From: Stomoxys calcitrans
Taxonomy: Eukaryota; Arthropoda; Insecta; Diptera; Muscidae
Assembly (NCBI RefSeq): GCF_963082655.1
Contig: NC_081555.1
Span: 179,616,151 to 179,680,150 of the forward strand
Direction: 5' to 3'
Length of the DNA: 64,000 nt
Shown: piece by piece, positions 1 through 11,750 of the stretch
Numbering within the stretch: the first letter of the stretch is position 1
Layout of the letters: each line of letters begins with the position of its first letter
The notes under the pieces: model-generated
Database searches by the model: none
What the model was told of the DNA's origin: nothing
The model's input: only the letters and a program-made list of their open reading frames with translations
Made by a program: the position numbers and the translations under genes

Positions 1-822
1 TGATTTTGAGCCTCTAGAGTGCGCAAATCTTATCCGATTAGAATGAAATTTTGCACGACATGTTTTGTTATGATATCCAACAACTGTGCCAAGTATGGTT
101 AAAATCGGTCCATAACCTGATATAGCTGTCATATAAACCAATCTTGGGCCTTGACGAGAGGGCGCAATTCTTATCCGATTAGAATGAAATTTTGCAAGAC
201 ATGTTTTGTTATGATATCCAACAACTGTGCCGAGTATGGTTCAAATCGGTTCATAACCTGATATAGCTGTCATATAAACCGATCTTGGGTCTTGACTTCT
301 TGAGCCTCTAGAGGGCGCAATTCTTATCCGATTGGAATGAAATTTTGCATAACGTATTTTATTCTTACTTTCAAAAACTGTGTCAAATGAGGTTCAACCC
401 GGTTCATAATCTGATATAGCTGCCATATAAACCGATCTGGGATCTTGACTTCTTGAGCCTCTAGAGGTCGCAATTATTATCGGAAATTTGCCTGAAACGA
501 CGGATTCTCTCATGACCATCAACATACGTGTTTATTATGGTCTAAATCGGTCTATAGCCTGATACAGCTCCCATATAAATCGATCTCTCTATTTTACTTC
601 TTGAGCCGTTTGGGCTAATATTTTACACAGGTCTCCAACATATAATTTAGTTGTGGTCCAAACCGGACCCTATCTTGATACCGCTCTAATAGCAGAGCAA
701 ATCTTTTATTATATCCTTTTTTGCGTAAGAAGAGATGCCGGGAAAAGAACTCGACAAATGCGATCCATGGTGGAAGGTATATAAGATTCGGCCCGTCCGA
801 ACTTAGCACGCTTTTACCTGTT
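1..822 (-). repeat. Rep-A element, cut by window start
   Basis: This is a tandem core of Rep-A monomers in reverse orientation, recognised by repeated 'cctctagagggcgcaattcttatccgatt' and 'ataacctgatatagctgtcatataaaccgatc' blocks. It ends in the reverse-complement head (ggaaggtatataagattcggcccg...agcacgcttttac) near 775-822. The left part lies outside the window. Open frames in it are by-products of the repeat. Confidence 0.85.
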
Positions 823-2983
823 ATATATAAGATATCCAAATGCTTTGCCGCTTAATGTCTGGTGTATTAAAGCGGATCTTAGTATCATTAACGGCGACAA
901 AACTATCTCGGTCGTCGCTTAATGAGATCCTTACTCTGCATCAATTAAATGTTGACAAACTATGTGAATCTCATCACAAATTATTCTCATCATAGCTGGT
1001 GGCTGATTAAAAAAAAACAAACAGTTGGAAAAACGAAATATTTTAAATTCATGAAAAGAGTTATGAGTTTCCAAAAGGTTTTGCATTTGTAATGCAATTC
1101 TAAGAAAATCCATAAAATATGAATTTTTTGGCAAATTACATTTCAAATGCATTATTTTGTTGAAAATTTCCAACCAAAAAACATCCCTCCTTGATTGGCT
1201 GGGGTAAATGTCCATTTGATATTCCATGAAGATTTGGGAAAACTTTACTGAGAAATGCCACACTACTGGCATAACAAATCAATTTGCTCTTCGGTCAATG
1301 GGAGCTGTCCATCAGCATTGCCATAACGAAATTCATTTTCATAATTGTGGCCATGCTGTGGGACGTGTTCCATAGAAAGAATTAAAAAAAAAATTCACCC
1401 TACAGGGTTCTCTCAGATCTCTTACATCCCCGTAACCGCGAGTGAGCCACAAACACTTGACAAATGAACGGCGTCACTAGACTAGCGCATATGAAAAATT
1501 CCATGAACAGAGGCAACCAAAATGATGGGGAGGAGAAAAAAAATTAAGAATGAACCACACAAGATGCATAGCATATTAAATTACGTATGGATTCCATCAA
1601 TGGCAACGATTGAGATGGAGAATACCACGAAATGCGAAAATGGTAAAGAAATTGACGAAATGAAAATCCATTGCTACTCCACTTCGCTCCACGCCATGGG
1701 AATGCGGCAGCATGTCAAAATGACTTTGAAATCAGAGCACAAATTACAGTCAAGAAGCAGCAATCCTCCTCTTCCCAGGGCCCCTAAGAACCAAAACTCT
1801 TCCCTATCCATCACAAAAATATCTCTTTTTTTCCCTGAAATCGAGTAAATGTTTACCAAACAAATACAACTCCTTCTTCTGCTCAATTTGGATTTGAATT
1901 TCATCGTTTTCCGTGTACTGCCTTATTTTTCCCGAAAAGTCAATTCATTTTTCTAGGGTTTCCTCATAGATGGTGCTCGGTTTTTTTTCTTTTCGAAAAT
2001 TATTACATTACAGGAAAAATATTCAAAAGTGATATTGAATTTCATAAGCCCGAGTAGTTGCATTGGATGCCTAAAAAACAAACGAATGAATGTATAATCG
2101 ACCTTATGGCGTATGGAACTCGCATACTCCATGCCAACAATCCCCTCGAACTTTATATCCTTAGTCTTATAACACACACACTCGGGCATTGTGCTTCCCG
2201 CAGGCTTCAATAGTTAGGCTGTGTGTGTGTGGGTTGAGTGTGCATGAATAGATGGCCTCAATGGGCTAGAGGGGAATCTCCAAACATATGTAAAACATTT
2301 ATCAACACTTTCCAAATGAGTTTTCTTGTATGGCCAAGGTTTCGAGAGGCGGATCCTTTTGGCATCCTTAAGAGGCTGCTAGTGCAATACGAAGTAAGGA
2401 TTTTGTCTTATCCTACTCGCAGGATTAGAGGCGTTAATCACTTGTTGTTCGTTCAAAATATTATTTACTGCTATTATCTCGAGTGTTGGGTGTATCTGCA
2501 AGAGCAACACGAGATAGTCGAGTTGTTTGTGTATGTGGCTATGCGTGTTTAAGCATCCTTTCAAGGACTTGTTATTGTAATTGTATATGCAAACTAAGAA
2601 ATTTCTTTTGTGTAGACCAAAACCAAATCAAACAAAGACTTCAAAAGTGCCTACTTCAGCCATTGCACAGATGTAATAGGATAGCAAAAGGACTCAACTT
2701 ATCTTGGCAAGTGTCGAAATAATGTCAGCTGGAGACCAAAACGTGGATGATTGGTTATGGACCAGGAAACTAGCAAGGAAAATTTGTTTTCTTTTGAATT
2801 TATGTTGTAATTAAAAAATATAGGAACGAGAAATTTATTTCCGAGTAAATAATGGAAAAACATTAACACCCCTTGCTAAAGCTTGGATCCTTTTTTTCGG
2901 TAGATATGGCAGCCATATACATATATGTTCCGGAATGGGTAGCCCCTACGCCCAAAATAGTTATAAAAGATACCGGTATACAT
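823..2983. other. Single-copy DNA, no gene recognised
   Basis: This AT-rich sequence carries only short open frames, for example 931-1272 on the minus strand and 1522-1848 on the plus strand. None has a recognisable domain, signal peptide or homology. A short GT run lies at 2221-2231. I see no RNA gene here. Confidence 0.6.
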
Positions 2984-3300
2984 GGAGGCCACCCTAGCGC
3001 AGATGTTAGCATGTCCGCCTATGACACCGAACGCATGGGTTCGAATCCTGGCGAGACCATCAGAAAAAAAAATTTCAGCGGTCGTTTTCCCCTCCTAGTG
3101 CTGGCAACATTTGTGAGGTACTATGCCATGTAAAACTTCTCTCCAAAGAGATGTCGCACTGCGGCACGCCTTTCGGACTCGCCTATAAAAGGGAGGCCCC
3201 TTATCATTGAGCTTAAACTTGAATCGTACTGCACTCATTGATATGTGGGAAGTTCACCCCTGGTTCTTAGTGGAATGTTCATGGGCAAAATTTGCAATTT
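2984..3300 (+). mobile_element. SINE-1 (tRNA-derived), copy 1
   Basis: The copy opens with a pol III internal promoter: an A-box-like block (ctagcgcagatgttagcatg) and a B box (GGGTTCGAATCC) about 40 bp later. The tRNA-unrelated body follows (tgctggcaacatttgtgaggtactatgccatgtaaaac...ggcacgcc...tataaaagggaggccccttatcattgagc) and it ends in gttcatgggcaaaatttgcaat. The same unit recurs at least eight times in the window, so it is a dispersed SINE and not a tRNA gene. Confidence 0.88.
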
Positions 3301-3309
3301 TTTTACTGG

Positions 3310-3541
3310 TATACATTTTAACTTTAAATTGATTTTTGGCATAAATCAAATATAGTCAGATTTGGACCATGGTAGGCACGGATGTTATGGGGCGACATCT
3401 GGATAATACTCGGCAAGGATGTCTAGGGGCCAGACGAAAGTTTCTGTGCCAAATTAAAACGAAGTTGGGTTTTCTATGTGCGTTTTAGAGGCTCAAGACT
3501 ACAATGATATGGTAAGGTACCTCCCTTTTTTAGCCGACTGT
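3310..3541. repeat. Degenerate Rep-type fragment
   Basis: It contains core-like phrases (tcagatttggaccatggtaggcacggatg, gttttagaggctcaagac) but no clean monomer, head or tail. It is probably a decayed Rep-A or Rep-D piece. Confidence 0.45.
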
Positions 3542-3735
3542 GAACCGCAGTGAGATACCTCTTTAGGGAGAAGATTTTACATGGCATGAGGGCAATAACC
3601 ACCTCTGGCAATTTTTTCTCTCATATGCGGACATGTAGGCCTCTGCGCTAGTGTGGTCCCTTATCATAGAACTAAATAAATCTTGAATCGACGCTAATGG
3701 AATATTTAAGGACAAATTTGCATTTTGACTATAAA
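3542..3735 (-). mobile_element. SINE-1 fragment, diverged, reverse
   Basis: In reverse complement it shows the SINE-1 order: cctctgcgcta A-box region, gcggacatg, ctggcaa, ttttacatggcat and gagatacctcttt. It is much more diverged than the other copies, suggesting an older insertion. Confidence 0.6.
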
Positions 3736-3867
3736 GATATTGCCCGACATAGACGATCTTCAAACTTGTTTTACCCTCCACCATAGAATGGGGAGCTACT
3801 GATCCAGTCATTCCATTTGCGAAACTACGAAATATCGTTCTGCGACTCTATATAAAATGAAATTAAA

Positions 3868-5476
3868 AGGATATATGTAAACCACCTTTGGCCAAATCCG
3901 GTGGAAAATGCATACCTTAAGCCCCATAATAGCTACAATATATCGAAATATGTTCCGATTTGGACCAAATACTAATAAGTACAAGTCATTGTTCAATTGC
4001 GTATAACAAAATGTTGGTCTTTTTAGTAGCTATATCTAAAAATAAACCGATCAGAACCATATACGACACGGACGTCGAGGAGCCTTACTTAAGTCACTGT
4101 GTCAAATTTCAGTGAAATCGGATTTTAAATGCGCCATTTATGGAGCCAAGACTTTAAATAGAAATATCGGTCTATATGGCAGCTATATCCAAATCTGGAC
4201 CGATTTGGGCCAAGTTTTAGAAAAATGTCGAAGAGCCTAACCCAACTCACTGTCCCAAATTTCGGCGAAATCGGACAATAAATGCGCCTTTTATGGCCCC
4301 AAAATCTTAAATCGATAGATCGGTCTATATGGCAGCTATATTCAAAACTGGACCGATCTGAGCCAAATTGAAAAAGAATGTCGAAGGGCCTAACACAACT
4401 CACTATCCCAAATTTCTGCGACATCGGACAATAAATGCGCCTTTCATGGGCCCAAAACCTTAAATCGAGAGATCGGTCTATATGGCAGTTATATCCAAAA
4501 CTGGACCAATCTGAGCCAATTTGAAGAGGAATGTTGAAGGGCCTAACACAACTCACTGTTCCAAACTTTGGCTAAATCGGACAACAAATGCGCGTTTTAT
4601 GGGCTAAACACCTTAAATCGAGGGATCGGTCTATATGACAGCTATATCCAAAACTGGACCGATCTGGGCCAAGATGACGAAGGATGTCGAAGGGCACAAC
4701 TCACTGTTCCAAACTTTGGCTTAATCGGACAACAAATGCGCGTTTTATGGGCTAAAAACCTTAAATCGAGAGATCGGTCTATATGACAGCTACATCCAAA
4801 TCTGGACCGATCTGGGCCAAGATGAAGAAGGATGTCCAAAGGCTTAACACAACTCACTGTCCCAAATTTTGGCAAAATCGGACAATAAATGCGCCTTTTA
4901 TGGGCCCAAGACCTTAATTCGAAAGATCGGTCTATATGGCTATTATATCCAATTTTGGACCGATCTGTGTCAATTTGCAGAAACATATCGAGGGTCCTAA
5001 ATTAATTCACGATCCCACATTTTGGCGACATCGGACAATAAATGCACCCTTTATAGGCCTATATGGCAGCTATATCCAAATCTGTACCGATCTGGGCCAA
5101 ATTCAAGAAGAATATCGAAGGGCCTAACACAACCCACTATCTCAAAATTCAGCAAAATCGGTCTAAGACCCTAAATCGGCGGATCGGTCTATATGGCGCC
5201 TATATCAAGATATAGTCCGATAAAGCCCATTTCCGAACTTAACCTGCTTATGGACAAAAAAAGAATCTTTGCAAAGTTTCAGCTCAATATCTCTATTTTT
5301 AAAGACTGTAGCGTTATTTCAGCACTCAATCGGACGGACATGGCTAGATCGTCTTAGATTTTTACGCTGATCAAGAATATATATACTATATAGAGGCGGA
5401 AATTGATATTTCGATGTGTTGCAAACGGAATGACAAAATTAATATACCCCCACCCTTCGGTGGTGGGTATAAAAAA
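3868..5476 (+). repeat. Rep-B element with 153-bp tandem core
   Basis: The head-like start is aaaccacctttggccaaatccggtgg. The core boxes 'atcggtctatatg' begin at 4166, 4319, 4472, 4625, 4773 and 4926, giving spacings of 153, 153, 153, 148 and 153. The tail runs from about 5200 to 5476 (aatcggacggacatggctagatcgtcttagat...cccacccttcggtggtgggtataaaaa). Around 3773-3830 it abuts a reverse-oriented tail scrap, so the left end is a composite. Long open frames on both strands follow from the 3n period and do not look like genes. Confidence 0.85.
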
Positions 5477-5498
5477 TCATGCATGCATATTCAGATGC

Positions 5499-6040
5499 AG
5501 CTACTGTGGTACAGGTATTTTAACTTAGGGCATTTGATTTGACCAATAGAAAAGTATACGGATCGACGCAGAATCACTGTCAGGCTCGATTTAGTCATTT
5601 TAAGTCTATCGAGCCATGTCCGTCCGTCCGTCTGTCCGTCCTTCTGTCCGACCGTCTGTCCATCCTTCCGTCTGTCTGTCGAAAGCACGCTTACTTTCGA
5701 AGGAGTAGAGTATGGTCCGAAATGCACCATAATTGGATATTTTCCAATAACATAAAAATGTTTTGTTTACCTAAAAAGAGATACCGTGGAAAGAGCTCGA
5801 CAAATGCGATCTATGGTGGAGGGTATATAAGGTTCGGCTCGGCCATAATTAGCACGCTTTTACTTGTTTTGCAATAAGATGGTCTTTTATTAACCGATCT
5901 TCAACAAATTTGATGCCAAGGATTCTCTTAGTCTTGAAAATATTGGTGAATTTCGTTGATATCGGATCGGCTTTAGATATATCTCCCGATTTCCACTTTA
6001 AGGCCCTATGCAAAGCTATTTATTTTTATTTTTCATCATT
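5499..6040 (-). repeat. Rep-D copy containing a Rep-A end
   Basis: It starts with the Rep-D end ctactgtggtacaggtatt and the shared tail sequence (gaatcactgtc...ccatgtccgtccgtccgtctg). A Rep-A head in reverse follows (ggagggtatataaggttcggctcggcc...agcacgcttttacttgtttt, 5818-5873). The Rep-D core then resumes (aaccgatcttcaacaaattt...gatatcggatcggctttagatatatctcccgattt). It is a mosaic or nested pair. Confidence 0.65.
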
Positions 6041-7229
6041 TTTGTGATTGAAATTATATCAGTTTATTTTGTGATTTTTGAATTTTCTGCGCCATTTCAA
6101 ACCAAGCTAGCTTAAGTTGAAATAGTTTTCAAAGAGTGTCCCATGATTTATGATTTATGACTTATGTGCCCTGTTGGACCAAAATACCAAGACCATATCT
6201 GCCATCACTTAAACAAAATACCCACAAGACAACCAAGGACATGAAAACTTCTTTCGAAAGACAGGAGACAAGCATCACCACACATATCAATAGGCCGTTG
6301 AGACATAAAATCAAATATCACCACTCTCGTTTTTTTTTCTCATAAGCAAATGGGGAGACATGAAGACGTTGATCGTTAAAAATCTAGGTGAGAATGGATT
6401 TCCATGACATTGTCTCCCCCTCCGCCTCCGGGGGGAAAGGGAGGTAGCATTCATTACTTTTTGTAACCAAACTAAAATTATTTCAAATGGTTTGTCATAA
6501 ATTGTTGCTACGGCGCGCAAAAGGGCCACATTTCCATGAATCACCATTCAATTTCGAAATAGTAGAAAACAGGCAGGCATTTGCATTTAAGTAGCAAAAC
6601 GTTAAGGAGTCTCCCCTCTCGCCATTGCCAGCCACCAAGCTCCAATGACGCATGGGGGGGGGGGGAAATGAGAAAATGCCATTTACGATTAATTTCACCG
6701 TCTATTTTTAGGAAGGAAACTTGAGTGTTTTAAAATGATTTTCCAAAAATCATTAATTTTCGAGACAATAAAAATGCGGACCCACCATAAACAATGCCAA
6801 GCTAAAAACACCAACGACAAATGCAAGGAGGGCGAAAGAAGGAAAAGTAACATAGAAAAACATTAAAAAGAAGTAATAATAAACGCCTTCCAAATATGAC
6901 ACAAATTTATGGAGTTTTGGGCAAAAGTAATGGCTTTTCAAAGAGCCTTCGCCAGCGTGCGTCTGTCTATGATTTACTTCTTCCCAGTGGCTGCAAGTAT
7001 GCGGGCGAGTTTTACAAAGGAAACACTCTAAGGGTGCTGCAGTTTTCAAACCACTGTGTTTGGTTTTTCTGACCAGACATGCACTTGAAAACACTTGACA
7101 TTTCGAAAGTGTTTTTAATGCGATTAGGAAAGGCTGCACCAAGGAGTGATTCATGACACTGTTGCCTATCTAAATTTCAATAGATGAAAGACATAACATG
7201 ATTGGTTAATAACTACACACCAACTAATA
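6041..7229. other. Single-copy DNA, no gene recognised
   Basis: No coding gene is supported. A homopolymer of 12 G lies at 6654-6665. The 133-codon minus-strand frame at 6753-7154 has a hydrophobic C-terminus but no homology I recognise and no splice or Kozak support. Confidence 0.55.
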
Positions 7230-8010
7230 ATACTTGCGCCTCTAAAAGGCTCAAAAAGTCAAGATCCCATATCGGTTTACATGGCAGCTTTACCAGGTTA
7301 TGGACCGATTTGAACTGTTCTTAGCACAGTTGTTGAAAGTCATAACAAAACGCCTCATGCAAAATTTCGGCCAAATCGGATAATAATTGCGCCCTCTAGT
7401 GGCTCAAGAAGTCAAGACCCCAGATCGGTTTATATGGCTGCTATACTAGGATATGGACCGATTTGAACTATACATAGTATATCAGTTGAAAGTAATAACA
7501 AAACACCTCGTGCAAAATTTCAGCCAAATCGGATAGGAATTGCTCTCTATAGAGGCTCAAGAAGTCAAGACACCAGATCGGTTTATATGGCAGATGGATC
7601 AGGTTATGGACCGATTTGAACTATTCACAGTTGTAGAAATTTATGACAAACCACCTCACGCAAAATTTCAGCCAAATCGGATAATTGCGTCCTCTAGTGG
7701 CTCAAGAAGTCAAGACCCCAGATTGGTTTATATGGCAGCTATATTAGGTTATGGACCGATTTGACCTATTCTTAACACAGTTGTTGGAAGTCATAACAAA
7801 ACACGTCGTGCAAAATTTCAGCCAAATCTGATAGGAATTGCTCTCTGTAGAGGCTAAAGAAGTCAAGACCCCATATCGGTTAATATGGCAGCTTTATCAG
7901 GTTATAGACCGATTTAAACTATTCTAAGAACAGTTGTTGAAAGTCATAACAAAACACATCGTGCATAATTTCAGCCAAATCGGATAGGAATTGCGCCCGC
8001 AGAAGTGAAA
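7230..8010 (+). repeat. Rep-A core array without head or tail
   Basis: Monomer boxes 'atcggtt' start at 7271, 7424, 7577, 7722 and 7875, so spacing is 153, 153, 145 and 153. Each monomer reads ggctcaagaagtcaagaccc...ttatggaccgatttgaac...acagttgttgaaagtcataacaaaacac. Neither end of the element is present. Confidence 0.85.
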
Positions 8011-8360
8011 ACATTGAGCTGAAATTTTACACAGTACATTTTTTTCACCTCACCCAGATAAAGCTCGAAGATGGTCTTTTCTATTTTCGATTAAATGTAT
8101 ATCAAGATATAGCCAACCGATGGATCCATATTTCGTTTTAGATCTTGGGCCTATAAAATACACATTTGTCACCTGATTTCACTGAGCGGTGAGTCATATT
8201 TGAATTTCCGTGCGGAGTCCAGGTCGTACTATATTTGAATATGCGTAGCTGTCATATAGACCGATCCCCCGATTTAAGGTCTTGGCTTAATACTTCAAAT
8301 AATTTTTAGTAATTTTCGCTGAAATTTCGAACAGTGGGTTCGACACTTTTGAGATAATTA
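8011..8360 (-). repeat. Rep-B/C fragment, reverse
   Basis: It contains tattgagctgaaattttacacag-like tail sequence, 'tagctgtcatatagaccgatcccccgatttaaggtctt' and 'ttcgctgaaatttcgaacagtggg'. It abuts the end of the forward Rep-A core, so two repeats of opposite orientation are joined here. Confidence 0.6.
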
Positions 8361-8383
8361 CCTAAGGTAATCCATCAGTCCGG

Positions 8384-8700
8384 TGGCCACCGTAGCGCAG
8401 AGGTTAGCATGTCCGCCTATGACGCTGAACGGCTGGGTTCGAATCCTGGCGAGATCATCAGAAAAAATTTTCAGCGGTGGGTTTCCTATCCTAATGCTGG
8501 CAACATTTGTGAGGTACAATGCCATGTAAAACTTTTCTCCAAAGAGGTGTCGCGCTGTGGCACGCCGTTCGGACTCGGCTATAAAAAGGAAGCCCCTTAT
8601 CATTGAGCTTAAAACTTGAATCGGACTGCACTCATTGATATGTGAGAATGTTTCTTAGTGGAATGTCCATGGGCAAAATTTTCAATTTGCAATCCATAAG
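8384..8700 (+). mobile_element. SINE-1, copy 2
   Basis: This near-full copy has an A-box region cgtagcgcagaggttagcatg, B box GGGTTCGAATCC, body ctggcaacatttgtgaggtacaatgcc and end gtccatgggcaaaattttcaatttgcaat. Confidence 0.9.
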
Positions 8701-8922
8701 TCATAAAAACTTCTCTTCTAATAAGGTCATTTGTTATTATTAGGGTAAAGTTAGGTTAGGTTTAGGATAGGGTTAGAGCTTGGTTAGGGAAAGGTTAGGT
8801 AAGAGGAAGGCCAGATTTATTTTTATTATTATTTTTTTAACGGAACCGCTACACTGAGACCTCTTTTCACTAACTTCGGTGTTAAAGGAAATCGTCTACT
8901 CCCCCGTCCTCTATATATTTTG
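8701..8922. other. TTAGG-like degenerate tract
   Basis: Between about 8752 and 8805 are irregular ggttagg, gggttag and ggttaggt words in the sequence leading to the hexanucleotide array. The rest (8806-8922) is unremarkable. It may be an older, decayed part of the same G-rich array. Confidence 0.4.
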
Positions 8923-10153
8923 TAAGGGTAAGGGTAAGGGTAAGGGTGAGGGTAAGGGTAAGGGTAAGGGTAAGGGTAAGGGTAAGGGTAAGGGTAAGGG
9001 TAAGGGTAAGGGTAAGGGTAAGGGTAAGGGTAAGGGTAAGGGTAAGGGTAAGGGTAAGGGTAAGGGTAAGGGTAAGGGTAAGGGTAAGGGTAAGGGTAAG
9101 GGTAAGGGTAAGGGTAAGGGTAAGGGTAAGGGTAAGGGTAAGGGTAAGGGTAAGGGTAAGGGTAAGGGTAAGGGTAAGGGTAAGGGTAAGGGTAAGGGTA
9201 AGGGTAAGGGTAAGGGTAAGGGTAAGGGTAAGGGTAAGGGTAAGGGTAAGGGTAAGGGTAAGGGTAAGGGTAAGGGTAAGGGTAAGGGTAAGGGTAAGGG
9301 TAAGGGTAAGGGTAAGGGTAAGGGTAAGGGTAAGGGTAAGGGTAAGGGTAAGGGTAAGGGTAAGGGTAAGGGTAAGGGTAAGGGTAAGGGTAAGGGTAAG
9401 GGTAAGGGTAAGGGTAAGGGTAAGGGTAAGGGTAAGGGTAAGGGTAAGGGTAAGGGTAAGGGTAAGGGTAAGGGTAAGGGTAAGGGTAAGGGTAAGGGTA
9501 AGGGTAAGGGTAAGGGTAAGGGTAAGGGTAAGGGTAAGGGTAAGGGTAAGGGTAAGGGTAAGGGTAAGGGTAAGGGTAAGGGTAAGGGTAAGGGTAAGGG
9601 TAAGGGTAAGGGTAAGGGTAAGGGTAAGGGTAAGGGTAAGGGTAAGGGTAAGGGTAAGGGTAAGGGTAAGGGTAAGGGTAAGGGTAAGGGTAAGGGTAAG
9701 GGTAAGGGTAAGGGTAAGGGTAAGGGTAAGGGTAAGGGTAAGGGTAAGGGTAAGGGTAAGGGTAAGGGTAAGGGTAAGGGTAAGGGTAAGGGTAAGGGTA
9801 AGGGTAAGGGTAAGGGTAAGGGTAAGGGTAAGGGTAAGGGTAAGGGTAAGGGTAAGGGTAAGGGTAAGGGTAAGGGTAAGGGTAAGGGTAAGGGTAAGGG
9901 TAAGGGTAAGGGTAAGGGTAAGGGTAAGGGTAAGGGTAAGGGTAAGGGTAAGGGTAAGGGTAAGGGTAAGGGTAAGGGTAAGGGTAAGGGTAAGGGTAAG
10001 GGTAAGGGTAAGGGTAAGGGTAAGGGTAAGGGTAAGGGTAAGGGTAAGGGTAAGGGTAAGGGTAAGGGTAAGGGTAAGGGTAAGGGTAAGGGTTAGGGTA
10101 AGGGTATGGGTAAGGGTAAGGGTAAGGGTAAAGGTAAGGGTAAGAGTAAGGGT
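8923..10153. repeat. (TAAGGG)n array, about 205 units
   Basis: About 1.23 kb of TAAGGG runs nearly uninterrupted. Variants occur only near the edges: one gtgagg near 8946, then gttagg, gtatgg, aaaggt and gagtaa between about 10092 and 10147. The centre is perfect over more than 1.1 kb. It differs from the vertebrate telomere word (TTAGGG) by one base and from the arthropod TTAGG. Every GGG is three bases from the next, so the G-strand has strong G-quadruplex potential. The five very long open frames across it (KG, RV, YP and LT dipeptides) are artefacts of a 6-bp period. Confidence 0.97.
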
Positions 10154-10611
10154 CAGTGAGTCCCCTGAAAAAAACCTTAAACATCTAAGCATTTGAACAT
10201 CCTGCGAGCCGATTTCCAGATCTTTTATCTGGAGAGCAGCTTATGTTGGATTTTTATAAGATAATAAGCTGAATCGGATAATAATTTCCATTGATGTTGG
10301 ACATCAAACAAAAACACAACGTTCAAAATTCAGCTACATCCGACTCGGCTATAAAAGGAGATTTTCCCCGGAAGCTGTAATTTTTCTCGGAAAATCCACC
10401 TATAGAAATTAGTCTGCCGTTATCAGCAAGCACTGTCGTCTGATGTTAAATTAAAAATTTTACACTTATAAATGAATTCATTCAAAATTTTTGGACTTTT
10501 AAACAACAAATGAGGCGTTCGCTTCGTTATATGCTTGTATAATTAAAAGATAAGATGGGATATAAAAATTTGTTAAATATTCTTGATATTTATGAGATGT
10601 TTCAACTTTTT
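10154..10611. other. AT-rich sequence, no feature seen
   Basis: No coding gene or recognised repeat. A short stretch around 10270-10345 (gaatcggataataatt, ttcaaaattcagctacatccgactcggctataaaaggag) faintly recalls Rep and SINE-1 pieces. Confidence 0.45.
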
Positions 10612-10729
10612 ACAGGAGAAAATGTTTGCTGGTATAGCAAAAAAATTACTGATGTCCCATTACTAGCAGACTTTCTGCTATTACAGCAAACATATTTGCT
10701 GTTTCTACTAACAAATTTCTTTGAGAGTA
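10612..10729 (-). mobile_element. MITE-2, copy 1
   Basis: In reverse complement it reads TACTCTCAAAGAAA...agaaacagcaaat...agtctgctag...gggacatcag and aligns with 17993-18105. It is short, non-coding and AT-rich with an outer CACTCAGA-like motif, as expected for a miniature inverted-repeat element. Confidence 0.55.
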
Positions 10730-11010
10730 GGTTTATATGGTAGGAGAATCCCGTCTTTTGGAGCTTACACAAATGTTGAACAAGTCGGAAGTATGACTAG
10801 AGTACTTTCTTTTGTCAAAACAATTTGTTGCTATTTAGCCGATTTCCTTTTCGCCTGTCGGCCCTTCTGTCAATATCATGATAGCGTTTGTACGAATGAT
10901 GGTATCCGCTTGAAAGTTTGCATAGATACTTCTTATTGAATCTCTAAAATACTTACTTTTCATCAATTTTGGGTTATAAAGTTTTTTATGCACTTCAATG
11001 CATATGTCTA

Positions 11011-11750
11011 CACCCAGAAAAAAGTTAATACCAAACGTGCTCATTTCAGGACCATACGGTATTGATAGTAAAACAACACCGTATGGTACAAAAACAATAC
11101 TGGGTGGTATGGATGAACCATAAAATTATTAGTACAGTTTGATACTAGCCTTATTACGATGTGGCATGGGTTTTAATACCAATTTGTTATTGGTTTTGGC
11201 GCCAGACTATTGTTAGTTTTAGTACCAAAGCGTTATTGATTATTCCACCACCTAATAAACCAAAATCTAAACATTGCAAATAATTTTAATCTAATTTTAT
11301 TTCGATTATTAATGTTTATAATTACAAAGAGGCCACGGGAGGCCACCATAGCGCAGTGGTTTGCATGTCCGCTTATGACGCTGAACGCCTGGGTTCGAAT
11401 CCTGGCGGAACCATCAGAAAATATTTTCAGCGGTGGGTTTCCCCTCCTAATACTGGCAACATTTATGAGATACTATGCCATGTGAAACTTCTCTTCAAAG
11501 ACGTGTCGCACTGCGGCACGCCGTTCGGACTCGGCTATAAAAAGGAGGCCCCTTATCATTTAAATGGCGTTTTAATTATTAACTCAACAATACTGCTGAC
11601 GCGATGAAAAGAATATAAATGGGACGCCCTCAATTCTTAATATCCTTCTTTGTCTGGTATTAAATTGATACCAAATGGTATTAAAAATCTTTGCCAACGA
11701 CGCGAACAAAATAATGCCAGGCGGTATTGGCAAAGTACCATCAAACAGCA
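11011..11750 (+). mobile_element. MITE-1, copy 1, carrying a SINE-1
   Basis: It begins after a TA (11009-11010) with CACCCAGAAAAAAGTTAATACC and carries alternating ggtatt/aatacc and 'caccgtatggtac' words. It ends near ggcggtattggcaaagtacc. It is homologous over both flanks to 16921-17945. No transposase is present. The right terminus is degraded. A SINE-1 copy sits inside. Confidence 0.65.
11337..11562 (+). mobile_element. SINE-1, copy 3, 3'-truncated, inside MITE-1
   Basis: The A-box region catagcgcagtggtttgcatg, B box GGGTTCGAATCC and body through tataaaaaggaggccccttatcatt are present. The usual 3' end (gttcatgggcaaaattt) is missing and MITE-1 sequence resumes directly. Confidence 0.85.

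Noticed and set aside
2984..3060. tRNA genes at the SINE-1 heads
   Set aside because: A and B boxes are present but each is followed by the same 240-bp body and lacks a matching acceptor stem.
4125..4556. 143-codon minus-strand frame as a repeat protein
   Set aside because: It is the 3n artefact of Rep-B monomers; equal frames exist on the other strand and sister copies carry stops.
3868..5476. CRISPR-like array
   Set aside because: Units are contiguous 153-bp monomers without unique spacers, in a eukaryotic context.
6753..7154. 133-codon minus-strand frame with hydrophobic C-terminus
   Set aside because: No domain, no homology I recognise, weak start context; length is compatible with chance in this composition.
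8923..10153. Telomere or contaminating vertebrate telomeric DNA
   Set aside because: The word is TAAGGG, not TTAGGG or TTAGG, and the array is internal with fly repeats on both sides.
8829..10196. Five open frames of 400-450 codons (dipeptides KG, RV, LT, YP)
   Set aside because: They are forced by a stop-free 6-bp repeat on both strands. No gene uses such a protein here and the flanks lack start or splice context.
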